Shown here: piece by piece, positions 17,724 to 26,375 of the stretch
Numbering within the stretch: position 1 is the stretch's first letter
Layout of the letters: each line of letters opens with the position of its first letter
NCBI GenBank assembly: GCA_019651435.1
Contig: BOYI01000002.1
Coordinates: forward strand, 186,001-250,000
Source: Pelagibacteraceae bacterium
GTDB lineage: Bacteria > Pseudomonadota > Alphaproteobacteria > HIMB59
Length of the DNA stretch: 64,000 nucleotides
Direction: 5' to 3'
Program-made: the position numbers and the translations under genes
Notes under the pieces: model-generated
Told to the model about the DNA's origin: nothing
Databases searched by the model: none
What the model saw: only the letters and a program-made list of their open reading frames with translations

Positions 17724-18397
17724 TGTTTGCTATCACACCTCAAATGATGTCTAATTTTTTTAACTCTATTTCTAAGTTTATTATTTTATTATCAATAATT
17801 TTAATTGTAGTGGCTGGTGTTCTTATAATCTTTCTAGAAAATGATTATTACCAAGGAATATCTTTTAAAATCATGTTTATTCATGTGCCGGCTGCTTGGC
17901 TGTCTTTAATGATATTTTTCTCAATGGGCGTTAGTAGTATTATAGGACTTGTATTTAAATCGCCAACCTCATTTACAATATCAAGATCTCTTTCTCCCAT
18001 AGGGTTAATCATGAGTATTGTGGTGCTTATAACAGGGTCAATATGGGGGAATTTAACCTGGGGTACCTATTGGGTTTGGGATGCAAGACTAACTTCGATG
18101 CTTATTTTAGCTTTTATCTATCTTGGTCATTTATTCTTACTCTACTCTTTTGAACATTTTCAAAAAGCTGATTTTGCAGCTTCAATACTGGCAATTATTG
18201 GAATGGTAAATCTACCAATCGTTAAGTTCTCAGTTGATTGGTGGACAACCCTTCATCAAGGAAGTAGCGTTTTTAAAGTTAGTGGCCCAAGTATGACTAC
18301 AGACTATTTAATTACTCTTATGGTTAGTTTTTTTTGCCATTTTGTTACTTTCATTTTATTGGTTTACAAATATTTTTTATATCATTACCGAAAATAG
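17723..18397 (+). CDS. ccmC: heme exporter protein CcmC
   Basis: CcmC presents heme to CcmE at the outer face of the inner membrane. It has six predicted membrane helices and the tryptophan-rich WWD motif TWGTYWVWDARLTSMLI. Flanking heme-ligand histidines are seen in FIHVPAAWLS and TTLHQGSSV. The protein is 224 residues with an intact frame. It overlaps ccmB (TGATG), and the next frame is ccmD. Confidence 0.96.
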   Translation: MFAITPQMMSNFFNSISKFIILLSIILIVVAGVLIIFLENDYYQGISFKIMFIHVPAAWLSLMIFFSMGVSSIIGLVFKSPTSFTISRSLSPIGLIMSIVVLITGSIWGNLTWGTYWVWDARLTSMLILAFIYLGHLFLLYSFEHFQKADFAASILAIIGMVNLPIVKFSVDWWTTLHQGSSVFKVSGPSMTTDYLITLMVSFFCHFVTFILLVYKYFLYHYRK

Positions 18398-18423
18398 ACG
18401 CATTGAGAGGGCAAAATTACTTA

Positions 18424-18564
18424 ATGACTAGTCTACAATTTGTAATTCTATGTTATCTATTTTTTGGCACCGTTTGTGCTGTGACAACGATTATAATTAT
18501 GCTGCTAAAGAAAAAAGTCTTTAATAAGAGCAGTGCGAATTATCAAATTAAACAGACAGATTAA
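18424..18564 (+). CDS. ccmD: heme exporter protein CcmD (small membrane protein)
   Basis: This 46-residue protein with one membrane helix (FVILCYLFFGTVCAVTTIII), followed by a basic cytoplasmic tail, is placed exactly where ccmD belongs. CcmD bridges CcmC and CcmE. Sequence conservation in this family is very low, so the call rests on position, size and topology. ATG 18424 gives the usual short periplasmic N-terminus; the frame is open upstream inside ccmC. It overlaps the ccmE start by 32 bp. Confidence 0.75.
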   Translation: MTSLQFVILCYLFFGTVCAVTTIIIMLLKKKVFNKSSANYQIKQTD

Positions 18565-18985
18565 AAAAAGATTAATTTTTCTTTTTATCATTTTCTTTTG
18601 TTTCGCTTTCTCAATTTTTTTAATTAGCTATACACTAAAAGATCAAATTGCATACTTTGTATCCCCGACAGAATTAAAAAAAATGGATATATCTTCTGAT
18701 AAATATCTGAGGGTAGGAGGTCTAGTAAAATCTAATTCTTTAAAATTTCAAAATGAGAAATGGAACTTTGAAGTAGAAGATGAGGATGGAGGTTCTATTA
18801 AAGTAGAATTTACTAAATCTTTACCAGGGCTTGTTGAGGAAGATAAAGGAATTATTGTTGAGGGGTATATGGGTAAAAATTCTATTTTCCTTGCTGAAAT
18901 AGTTTTAGCCAAACATGATGAGAATTATATGCCTCAAAGCGCTATTGATAAAATGAAGAATGATGGAATTTGGAGAGGGGATTAA
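18533..18985 (+). CDS. ccmE: cytochrome c maturation heme chaperone CcmE
   Basis: CcmE is a periplasmic, membrane-anchored OB-fold protein that binds heme covalently. It has a basic N-terminus, a membrane helix at about residues 13-32, the motif LRVGGLVKSNSL, and the heme-binding His128 and Tyr132 in KHDENYMP. It is 150 residues long. The start is taken as GTG 18533, which overlaps ccmD; no ATG gives the N-terminal anchor. It is followed directly by ccmF. Confidence 0.95.
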   Translation: MRIIKLNRQIKKRLIFLFIIFFCFAFSIFLISYTLKDQIAYFVSPTELKKMDISSDKYLRVGGLVKSNSLKFQNEKWNFEVEDEDGGSIKVEFTKSLPGLVEEDKGIIVEGYMGKNSIFLAEIVLAKHDENYMPQSAIDKMKNDGIWRGD

Positions 18986-20818
18986 TTGATTTCTCTTCTT
19001 GGTAATTTCAGTTTATATCTTACTCTTTTTTTTATAATTATTTTTTATCTTGGATGGGGTAAAAAAATATTCTTAAAAGATCAAATATTACTCAATCTTA
19101 TTTACATTGGTGGTATCGTTCCATTTATACTTTTGATAATTGGTTTTACTATTTCTGATTTTAGTATACTTAATGTTATTCAAAATTCTTATATTGATGA
19201 TCCATTATTTTTTAAAATAACATCTGCGTGGGGAAGTCATGAAGGCTCAATACTATTATGGATATTTCTCATAAATTTTTTTGGATTTATTTTTTTAAAG
19301 TCGAATAATAATTTTCAAATTCATAAACAAATAGTATTTATTTCTTCTCTATTCATTTTATATCTTCTATTAAGCTCCAATCCTTTTGTTCATGTTAAGA
19401 ACTCCTCTGAAATAGTTGGGTTAGGTCTTAATCCAATATTACAACACATCTTATTTGTCATTCATCCACCAACATTATTTCTTGGTTATATAGGGCTGAT
19501 AATTCCATTTGTACTGGCTAGTCACATATTAGTTACTAAGGATTTTTCCCAAAATTTGTATAAACAAATGCTTTTTTGGTCAAAAATTTCATGGTTTTTT
19601 CTAACATTTGGAATTGTTCTTGGTTCTTACTGGGCTTATTCAGAACTTGGATGGGGTGGTTGGTGGTTTTGGGATCCCGTAGAAAATATTTCATTAATAC
19701 CATGGCTTTTAAACACAGCCCTTATTCACTCCCTACAAGTTTCAATAAAAAATGATCAATTAAAACTTTGGTCATTAAATTTGGCTTTGTACTCATTTAT
19801 TGCAGCAGTGTTTGGAACGTTTCTAGTAAGATCGAACTTAATTGTCTCTGTTCATAGCTTTGCAACTGATCCTTTAAGAGGTCTCTTTTTAATTGTAATA
19901 ATTGGTTATCTTTTTTTAGTAACTATAAAATTAAATATCAAAAGTGCCTTACATTTTAATCAAGATACTTTTTCTTTAATTAGCAAAGAAAGTTTTCTTC
20001 TTTTAAATAATATTTTTTTTATCGCTTCAGCTTTAACAGTATTTATCGGAACTATTTACCCTTTGTTTAGTGAATTATTTTTTGAGTCATCAGTATCTAT
20101 TGGTGCGCCATACTATAACTTCGCATTTAATATATTGATGGCCCCTATTATTTTACTTATGGCATTTGCTCCCCAAGTTTCATGGAATAAAAATGAAAAT
20201 AAAAATAATAAAGTTTGGATTACAATTGTTCTTGCTGGAGCTATTTCAATTATTTGTTTCTTCTATTTTGCAAATATTTATTTTGCTATTGCCATTTTTA
20301 TTGCATCGCCAATTATTATTCAAAGTTTAATTGTAATTTTTAAAAGCTTTAACAAAGATCTTCGTTTTTATTCTCAATGGTTAGCCCATTTAAGTATTGC
20401 TATCTTTATTATAGCAGCTGTTTATACAGAACAATTTGATCAAGAAGAAAACTTTGTTTTTGAAAAGAATGGAAGTAGTCAACTATTGATGAGCAATAAG
20501 AGTGATGTTTACCTTAAAAATATAAAAGATACTTCATATTCAAACTTTCAAGAAATTTTAGTAGAATTATCAATCGTAAATGGCGATGATGAATATATTT
20601 TATCTCCATCAAAGAATATTTACCAACCATCGGGTCAAGTAACGAATGAAGTAAGCACAGTTAACCAATGGTTACACCAATATTATGCAACAATTTCCTC
20701 TATAGAGAGTGACCGAGTTGCAATTAATTTAGTATATAAACCAATGATTAATTTGCTTTGGATAAGTGCGATTATGCTCGTTTTTTCAATATTTCTATCA
20801 ATAATCAAAAGAAGATGA
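18986..20818 (+). CDS. ccmF: heme lyase CcmF
   Basis: CcmF transfers heme from CcmE to apocytochrome c. It has about fifteen hydrophobic segments and the WWD domain ELGWGGWWFWDPVEN. Conserved histidines lie in AWGSHEGSILLW, HPPTLFLGY and VRSNLIVSVHSF. The protein is 610 residues, slightly shorter than the usual 640-660. TTG 18986, immediately after the ccmE TAA, is the only start that gives the first helix. The last bases overlap the ccmG ATG (ATGA). Confidence 0.95.
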   Translation: MISLLGNFSLYLTLFFIIIFYLGWGKKIFLKDQILLNLIYIGGIVPFILLIIGFTISDFSILNVIQNSYIDDPLFFKITSAWGSHEGSILLWIFLINFFGFIFLKSNNNFQIHKQIVFISSLFILYLLLSSNPFVHVKNSSEIVGLGLNPILQHILFVIHPPTLFLGYIGLIIPFVLASHILVTKDFSQNLYKQMLFWSKISWFFLTFGIVLGSYWAYSELGWGGWWFWDPVENISLIPWLLNTALIHSLQVSIKNDQLKLWSLNLALYSFIAAVFGTFLVRSNLIVSVHSFATDPLRGLFLIVIIGYLFLVTIKLNIKSALHFNQDTFSLISKESFLLLNNIFFIASALTVFIGTIYPLFSELFFESSVSIGAPYYNFAFNILMAPIILLMAFAPQVSWNKNENKNNKVWITIVLAGAISIICFFYFANIYFAIAIFIASPIIIQSLIVIFKSFNKDLRFYSQWLAHLSIAIFIIAAVYTEQFDQEENFVFEKNGSSQLLMSNKSDVYLKNIKDTSYSNFQEILVELSIVNGDDEYILSPSKNIYQPSGQVTNEVSTVNQWLHQYYATISSIESDRVAINLVYKPMINLLWISAIMLVFSIFLSIIKRR

Positions 20819-21298
20819 GAAAAAGTCTTATAATACCAATTCTTGGCTTGGTCATTCTCGGGATCAGCACCTTTGTCTTTTTAAACAAAAACGAGAAAAC
20901 GGGAAATAAAGATATAGCGTTACCCTCATCACTTTTTAATACTGCTGATTTTTATGATATGAAAACGCTTAATCAAAAAGAGTTAGACGATGTTTATATT
21001 GTTAACTTTTTTGCATCATGGTGCAAACCCTGCTTAGCAGAACATCCATTGCTTATGGAATTACAATCAAAGGGAATGCAAATCATTGGAATAAATTTCA
21101 GAGATGATGAAGATAATTTTATTCAATGGATTAATGAACATGGAAATCCTTTTTTTCATATCATTCGTGATGATGGATCTATTGCTTATGAAATGGGATT
21201 AATTGGAGTACCAGAAACATTTTTTATAGAGAAATCAAAGATACAAAAAAAAAGTACAAGGGCCTTTATTTTATGAAGATATTGAAAAGTATTTATAG
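20815..21298 (+). CDS. ccmG: thiol:disulfide oxidoreductase CcmG/DsbE (frameshift near C-terminus)
   Basis: CcmG reduces apocytochrome or CcmH disulfides in the periplasm. It has an N-terminal membrane anchor (IIPILGLVILGISTFVFL) and a thioredoxin fold with active site FFASWCKPC (Cys70, Cys73) and GVPETFFIE. In the raw frame it ends KSTRAFIL. A 1-nt correction in the A-run at about 21246-21254 gives IQKKVQGPLFYEDIEKYL, the conserved CcmG ending, stopping at about 21298 inside ccmH. ATG 20815 is used because it overlaps the ccmF stop. Confidence 0.93.
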
Positions 21299-21631
21299 AT
21301 TATTTTTTATCTTTTGTTTTGTTTTATTTACAAATATTTCTCTAGCTAACGTAAATCAACTTAGTGAATATTATAAAACAATAAGATGTTTAGTTTGTGA
21401 AGGGCAAAGCATACAAGAATCTGATACTGAATTTGCAATTAACTTAAAAGAGCAAATAAAAAAAAAGTATGAAAGTGGTATGGATCTCAAAGAAATTAAT
21501 CAAGAATTGATTTCTATTTATGGTGAGGAAATATCGTTTAACCCTTCTAACGATCATTTCATTTTATGGGGTTTACCTTTACTTTTATATTAATAATTAC
21601 TTTCTTAGTAAGAAATAAATATAAAAAGTAA
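21273..21631 (+). CDS. ccmH: cytochrome c maturation protein CcmH (C-terminal frameshift)
   Basis: CcmH (CcmL type) is a periplasmic thiol protein with motif RCLVCEGQSIQESD (Cys39, Cys42) after a signal peptide MKILKSIYRLFFIFCFVLFT. The raw frame stops at 21593 within the C-terminal anchor. The neighbouring frame continues FILIITFLVRNKYKK to TAA 21629-21631, which makes a normal C-terminal membrane helix, so a 1-nt indel near 21573 is likely. The C-terminus overlaps nothing; the next genes are convergent. No ccmI follows within the window. Confidence 0.92.
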
Positions 21632-21633
21632 TT

Positions 21634-22473
21634 TTATCTAATTAAATTTAATCTAATTTTTAATTTACTTCTTTCGTTAGGAAGTAAGTGTTTATTCAGC
21701 CTCTTATTAATCACACTAAAGACCCCGATAATAAACAGGGTAAAAATAATAAAATAAAGGCCTACAATTGGATAAGGCACAAAAGGATTGAAAGTTTTAT
21801 CCGCAAAATAACTCGCATAATAAATGGCATCTCCTCTTTGTTGCCAAGCAGGAAAGCCTGTAAAAAATACTAAAGTAGTGGCATGAAATAAAAAAATTGC
21901 TTCATTAGTATAAGAAGGCCAAGCTAAACGAAGCATAGTAGGCCAAATTATTCTTTTAAATTTTTTTGTACCACTAAAGCCAAAAGAGTCTGCTGCCTCT
22001 ATGTCTTTGCTGGGAACGGCACGAAGAGCGCCATAAAAAATCTCTGCAGCATAAGCAGAAGTGTTGAAAAATAACACAATTAAAGCTCCTAGCCATGCTT
22101 TTGTTAGCCACCTTGTCTCTACGGTGACTGTGATAAATCCTAATTCAATATCAATACCTAATTTTGGAAGAATGATAAATAGATCATAAGCAAAGAAGAA
22201 CTGAATAAACAAAGGGGATCCTCTAAATATAAAAATAAAAATTCTTGATGGTTTATTAAAAATCATATGAGAGGAGTTTTTGCCTAACGCCAGAACCGTT
22301 GAAAATAAAAAACCAAATAGGAGCGCAAGAAAAGCGAAGTAAATATTCCATATCATGCCCGATCCAATTAAAACAAACTGCTCACAAAGCGTGATGTCGG
22401 ATTTAGGAAGCAATCTTTCTCCATATCCAATTGATCGAAGTCCATAATCCATCAGAGTTTGATAGCAAGACAT
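21634..22473 (-). CDS. amino-acid ABC transporter permease (HisM/ArtM type)
   Basis: This is one of two inner-membrane permeases of a polar amino-acid importer. It is 279 residues with about six helices. The family EAA loop is EAADSFGFSGTKKFKRIIWP, preceded by AYAAEIFYGALRAVP. FRGSPLFIQFFFAYD is the conserved entry motif. The stop is 2 bp before the next operon gene's boundary on the 22476 side, and the gene is last in the minus-strand operon. It pairs with the adjacent permease and with the SBP and ATPase genes in this locus. Confidence 0.9.
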   Translation of the reverse strand: MSCYQTLMDYGLRSIGYGERLLPKSDITLCEQFVLIGSGMIWNIYFAFLALLFGFLFSTVLALGKNSSHMIFNKPSRIFIFIFRGSPLFIQFFFAYDLFIILPKLGIDIELGFITVTVETRWLTKAWLGALIVLFFNTSAYAAEIFYGALRAVPSKDIEAADSFGFSGTKKFKRIIWPTMLRLAWPSYTNEAIFLFHATTLVFFTGFPAWQQRGDAIYYASYFADKTFNPFVPYPIVGLYFIIFTLFIIGVFSVINKRLNKHLLPNERSKLKIRLNLIR

Positions 22474-22475
22474 AA

Positions 22476-23342
22476 TTAAATTGCTTTTCCAGCCAAGGTC
22501 GCTTGGCCAATTGAGAGTTTATTTGAAAGTCGATCAAGAACTATTTGAGAAATATAGGTTAATAATAAATAAAAAATCATCAATACTCCGAAGTACCATG
22601 CACGCCAATCAGGGTGAGGATAGTCATAAACACCAGTTTTTATTCCTCCTAGCTCTCTAGCCCAATAAACAATATCTTCTATTCCAAGAAGAAAAAGTAG
22701 AGGTGTTGCTTTTATTAAAATCATCCACAAATTTGATAAGCCAGGTAAAGCATAGATCCACATTTGAGGTATTAAAATTCTTCTAAAAACTTGTCTCGGT
22801 GAAAAACCAAAAGCTTCACCTGTTTCTAATTGAGATTTTGGGACAGCAGCCATTGCTCCAAACAATACGTTTCCTGTAAAGGCTCCAAAAACAAAACCAA
22901 AAGCTAATAGGGCAAGTGAAAAACCATAAAGATCATGAACCCATTCACTAGCAGCACTTAAAGGTAATTTTGCAGCAGTACAAACAACAAAATCATTTCC
23001 TTGACGTATCGGTTCTATGACCTCTGGACAAAGTATCTTATGACGAAGATATTCAAAAGCTTGATCTAGCGCTATTGGAATAAACAAAAAGAAAACAATA
23101 TCTGGGATTCCTCGTATCATAGCTAGGTACCCTTTTCCGAAAAATCTAACAAGGCTTTTAGAGGATCGACTTGCAATAGCACCAATAAATCCAAACAACA
23201 TGGCAAGTGGCGCCGCTAAAGCCAACAAGCCCATTACAACCAAAAAAGATCCATAAAAAGACATATGCTTTGGTGTAGTTACATAACAGGACAACCAAAT
23301 CAAACCCTCCAAAGACTTGGGATCAGAGCAATATTCAAACAT
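22476..23342 (-). CDS. amino-acid ABC transporter permease (HisQ/ArtQ type)
   Basis: This is the second permease of the same importer, 288 residues. The motif MIRGIPDIVFFLFIP and the EAA loop (ETGEAFGFSPRQVFRRILIP) are typical of HisQ-type subunits. It has a longer than usual periplasmic segment between helices 2 and 3, with two cysteines (KILCPEV, FVVCTAA), which may form a disulfide. It lies 2 bp upstream of the HisM-type gene and 2 bp downstream of the FAD oxidoreductase, clearly one transcript. Confidence 0.9.
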   Translation of the reverse strand: MFEYCSDPKSLEGLIWLSCYVTTPKHMSFYGSFLVVMGLLALAAPLAMLFGFIGAIASRSSKSLVRFFGKGYLAMIRGIPDIVFFLFIPIALDQAFEYLRHKILCPEVIEPIRQGNDFVVCTAAKLPLSAASEWVHDLYGFSLALLAFGFVFGAFTGNVLFGAMAAVPKSQLETGEAFGFSPRQVFRRILIPQMWIYALPGLSNLWMILIKATPLLFLLGIEDIVYWARELGGIKTGVYDYPHPDWRAWYFGVLMIFYLLLTYISQIVLDRLSNKLSIGQATLAGKAI

Positions 23343-23344
23343 TT

Positions 23345-24436
23345 CTATTCTCTATCACTAATTATATGTGGTGCAAAGGAGGTCAGCATCTTATCTTGTT
23401 TACCTGAAATAATTTCCTCAATTCCTAGTTTCCCAGCCATGGGAGCATTAGTAACACCAGAGTGCATAACAGCAATATAAACCCCTTTGATGATTTCACC
23501 TACAGAGTTCTTTAGTCTACCGATTTTAGGTCGACCATCTATAGGAAGAGGTCGCTTACCAACAGTATAATGATCTAAAGTAACTTCCCCATCAAAATTA
23601 ATCCTAGACACCATTTCATTCACAAGCATTTTTGCTGATGCAGCTAAATCATTTTCTTTTGTAGCGTCATCATCAAATCTTCCACCAATAACTAAGCGTC
23701 CTTGGCTATCTTGTCTTACATGAAAATCAATACCTGTGATTGGATGATTTAATAGTGGAGGAAGGGGGTTTGTATAAGCTAATAGTCCTAAAGATGATCG
23801 CATGATAAAATTTATATTTATACTCTCTAGTATCTCTGGGGTTCCTAGTCCTGTTGCTAATATAACTTCATCAGCATAAATTTTTTCATCTCCGGTTTGA
23901 ACGCCTTTGACTTTGTTTTTTTCAAAAATTAATTTTGTTACTTTTTTTTTTAAGAAATTTACATTACTTTTTTCAAATAACTTTTTACTAATTTCAGTTG
24001 CCTCTACCGCCAAATCATTTTTTCCGTACCCTGCATTTTTAGGTTTATTAAATAAATTGGGTAATATTTTTTCTAATTCAAACTCTTGTTTTATAGAAAC
24101 CGAATGGCCCCAATTTTGATGCTGATCAATTGTTTGAAGAATATCAGTTTCATTAAGATCCCAAAAAAACGCTCCCTTTGAAGTACTAGAAATATTATTA
24201 ATATTTTCAATTAATTTGGGCCAATAATTGAGACTAGCCAGTCTAAATGAAGCATACTCTTCATCATTATTAGCATAACCATTCACCCAGCCCCATGTAT
24301 TTGTTGTGGCCTGTTGATTGTCTCCCGGTAAGGTTTCGGTAATAACAGATATTTTCTTAATATCATTTAAATGGGCATGATAGGCAAAAGATGCTCCAAC
24401 AATACCTCCGCCCACAATTATAATGCTAGATGTCAA
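23345..24436 (-). CDS. FAD-dependent amine/D-amino-acid oxidoreductase (DAO family)
   Basis: This 363-residue protein has an N-terminal Rossmann dinucleotide-binding motif IIIVGGGIVGASFAYHA. A second flavin-binding region reads YADEVILATGLGTPEI, and the C-terminal DAO signature is VGKRPLPIDGRPKIG. It likely oxidises an amino acid or secondary amine carried in by the ABC transporter whose permease genes follow 2 bp downstream. The substrate cannot be read from the sequence. It is preceded by a stable hairpin separating it from the binding-protein gene. Confidence 0.85.
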   Translation of the reverse strand: MTSSIIIVGGGIVGASFAYHAHLNDIKKISVITETLPGDNQQATTNTWGWVNGYANNDEEYASFRLASLNYWPKLIENINNISSTSKGAFFWDLNETDILQTIDQHQNWGHSVSIKQEFELEKILPNLFNKPKNAGYGKNDLAVEATEISKKLFEKSNVNFLKKKVTKLIFEKNKVKGVQTGDEKIYADEVILATGLGTPEILESININFIMRSSLGLLAYTNPLPPLLNHPITGIDFHVRQDSQGRLVIGGRFDDDATKENDLAASAKMLVNEMVSRINFDGEVTLDHYTVGKRPLPIDGRPKIGRLKNSVGEIIKGVYIAVMHSGVTNAPMAGKLGIEEIISGKQDKMLTSFAPHIISDRE

Positions 24437-24501
24437 TATAATTCACCACTTGATAATTATTGAATATGTATTTGAAGATAAAGAAAAGGATAAAGTTAGG
24501 A

Positions 24502-24530
24502 ATATGAAGACGGGTAAACCGTCTTCATAT
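24502..24530 (-). promoter_or_regulatory. intra-operon hairpin after the binding-protein gene
   Basis: ATATGAAGACGG-GTAAA-CCGTCTTCATAT is a perfect 12-bp stem with a 5-nt loop, located 19 bp past the SBP stop. On the minus strand it is followed by TCCTAAC rather than a T-run, so it is not a classic terminator. Position and strength fit an mRNA-stabilising or partial attenuation hairpin that lets the binding protein be made in excess over the permeases, as known for other ABC importer operons. The role is inferred. Confidence 0.7.
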
Positions 24531-24548
24531 GTAAATTAAATTTATAAA

Positions 24549-25271
24549 TTAAAATGTGTTGGCGTCTTTACCAAACCACTTTTTAATCAAAGTATTTAAT
24601 GATCCGTCAGCTTTCATGGTATCAATAGCTGCATTCATTTTTGCTTTTAATGCACCATCTGACTCACGGATACCCATACCAATACCGCCACCAATTGACA
24701 CTTCACCAATAGCAGCAAAATCTCCACCAGACTCATCGATAATTGGGAATAAGTAGTCGCCATCAGCTAACACAGCATCTGCTTCACCATTTTGAACTGC
24801 AGCGATGGTTTCTTCTGGAGTTGCATATTCAACAAGAGTAGCTCCACTCTCTGCAACATAACCAGCTTGAATAGTAGATGTTTGTGCAGCTATTACACCA
24901 CTATCTACATCAACATCTGCTCCACTTAATGCCATAAAGACCGATGGGGAAGGTGGGAAATATTCTTGAGTAAAGTCGATCACTTCATCACGCTCAGCAG
25001 TGATAGACATACCAGCAATAATAGTATCGTAGTTACCGGATACTAAGTTCGGAATAATTGAGTCCCACTCATTAATAACCCAAACACAATCAAGATTAGC
25101 GCGAGCACAAAGTAAATCTCCAACATCACGCTCAAAGCCATCAACTTCACCATTATCATTGATAAAATTGTATGGAGGATAGGCACCTTCTGTACCCATT
25201 CTTACTGTTTCAGCATATGCTGAACCAAACATAAAGGTAGCAAGCATCGCTGAAAGTATTATTTTTTTCAT
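24549..25271 (-). CDS. amino-acid ABC transporter periplasmic binding protein
   Basis: This family 3 solute-binding protein is 240 residues. The signal peptide is KKIILSAMLATFMFGSAYA. The mature part shows VRMGTEGAYPPYNFINDNG, FERDVGDLLCARANLDCVWV (two cysteines, likely a disulfide as in HisJ/LAO), ITAERDEVIDFTQEY and the C-terminal LNTLIKKWFG. ATG 25271 is preceded by GGAGAAAAA; the frame is open nine codons upstream, but that would bury the signal. It captures polar amino acids for the two permeases and the ATPase. Confidence 0.93.
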   Translation of the reverse strand: MKKIILSAMLATFMFGSAYAETVRMGTEGAYPPYNFINDNGEVDGFERDVGDLLCARANLDCVWVINEWDSIIPNLVSGNYDTIIAGMSITAERDEVIDFTQEYFPPSPSVFMALSGADVDVDSGVIAAQTSTIQAGYVAESGATLVEYATPEETIAAVQNGEADAVLADGDYLFPIIDESGGDFAAIGEVSIGGGIGMGIRESDGALKAKMNAAIDTMKADGSLNTLIKKWFGKDANTF

Positions 25272-25412
25272 TTTTTTCTCCTCTTGTGCAAAACTCAATT
25301 TAAGTTTTTCATTTAAGATTAATTATAAGATAAATATAAACCAAAATATCTAGAAATTATAAGATTTTATTAAAAGAATTAGGCTATAAAAGAATAGATA
25401 AAGTTTTTAAGG

Positions 25413-25799
25413 CTAAGAGATTGTTAGATCAGCATTAATGATACTTCCATCTTGGATATCAATGTTGGAATATCGAATAGTACCTTTGATTTTGGCTGAA
25501 GATTTGATGTAGACATCCTTACCTTGAATATCCCCATCAACCTCTCCCTCGACAGTAATTTGGTCTGCTGTGACAGATCCTTTGACATAAGAGGATCTAC
25601 CAAGGTTAACTGTTTTTGCCTTGATGGTTCCAGTTATGCTACCATCAAAATTAATATAATCTTTAGCTTCTACAGAACCATGTATCTGTATATCCTGAGC
25701 TAGTGTCGATTGATTAACTTGATCCTCAGACGCGTGTGGAAAAGTAAATTTTTCTTCTGAACTATTTTGTTCTTTTTCTTTATTGCCAAAAATCGACAT
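25413..25799 (-). CDS. bactofilin (polymer-forming cytoskeletal protein)
   Basis: This 128-residue protein has an unstructured N-terminus and a right-handed beta-helix core of about 85 residues, with repeating short valine/glycine-rich strands: IHGSVEAKDYINFDGSITGT, VKGSVTADQITVEGEVDGDI, IKGTIRYSNIDIQDGS. Bactofilins polymerise without nucleotide and scaffold envelope enzymes. It begins by TAATG overlap with another bactofilin gene. Confidence 0.9.
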   Translation of the reverse strand: MSIFGNKEKEQNSSEEKFTFPHASEDQVNQSTLAQDIQIHGSVEAKDYINFDGSITGTIKAKTVNLGRSSYVKGSVTADQITVEGEVDGDIQGKDVYIKSSAKIKGTIRYSNIDIQDGSIINADLTIS

Positions 25800-26260
25800 T
25801 AAATATTATCCTCATTGCTTTCATTGGGCACATCTTCTTCTAAATTATTATTGTACACATGTTCTTCTACATTATTAAAAGAATGGACAACCCCTTTATG
25901 TTGAATTCGCCCTTGAACCCTTGCGCCATAGCTAACTTTAAGAGATGTATATTCTATAGTTCCTTTGATATCTGCTGATTGGTTAATGTTGAGCTGTTCA
26001 TCAGAGTCAATGGTACCCTCAACTTTTCCAGAAATATTTATATCACTACCGGTTATATCACCATTAAAAACACCTGTCTGAGAAACATTTATAGAGTCTG
26101 ATTTGATTTTACCGTTAAAGGTTCCTGCAATATCCGAATTCATAGCGCCATCAATTTTGCCTTCCATTCTCACACCAGAACCTATAACTAGTGTTTTCGA
26201 GTCATTTGAATTTAAATCGTTATTAACAATTTCTTGTGATTCATTTTCTGTTTCTGACAT
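25799..26260 (-). CDS. second bactofilin
   Basis: This 153-residue paralogue of the downstream neighbour has the beta-helix core VIGSGVRMEGKIDGAMNSDI, FNGDITGSDINISGKVEGTI and IKGTIEYTSLKVSYGARVQG. It has Asn/Glu-rich disordered ends at both sides. The two bactofilins are translationally coupled and may co-polymerise. They sit between the SBP gene and the oppositely oriented ATPase of the same transporter, so they interrupt an otherwise compact importer locus. Confidence 0.9.
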   Translation of the reverse strand: MSETENESQEIVNNDLNSNDSKTLVIGSGVRMEGKIDGAMNSDIAGTFNGKIKSDSINVSQTGVFNGDITGSDINISGKVEGTIDSDEQLNINQSADIKGTIEYTSLKVSYGARVQGRIQHKGVVHSFNNVEEHVYNNNLEEDVPNESNEDNI

Positions 26261-26375
26261 AACTTAATTTACCATATTTGAAGATTAAAAAAACGATCAA
26301 TCAGAAGAGCTTGATTTTTTTCATAGAAAATTAAGAATATCAATGAATATAAAAAATGAAATATTATGTTTATTA

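Noticed and set aside
24502-24530. Rho-independent terminator for the binding-protein gene
   Set aside because: No T-run follows the stem in the direction of transcription, and the downstream genes need transcription from upstream.
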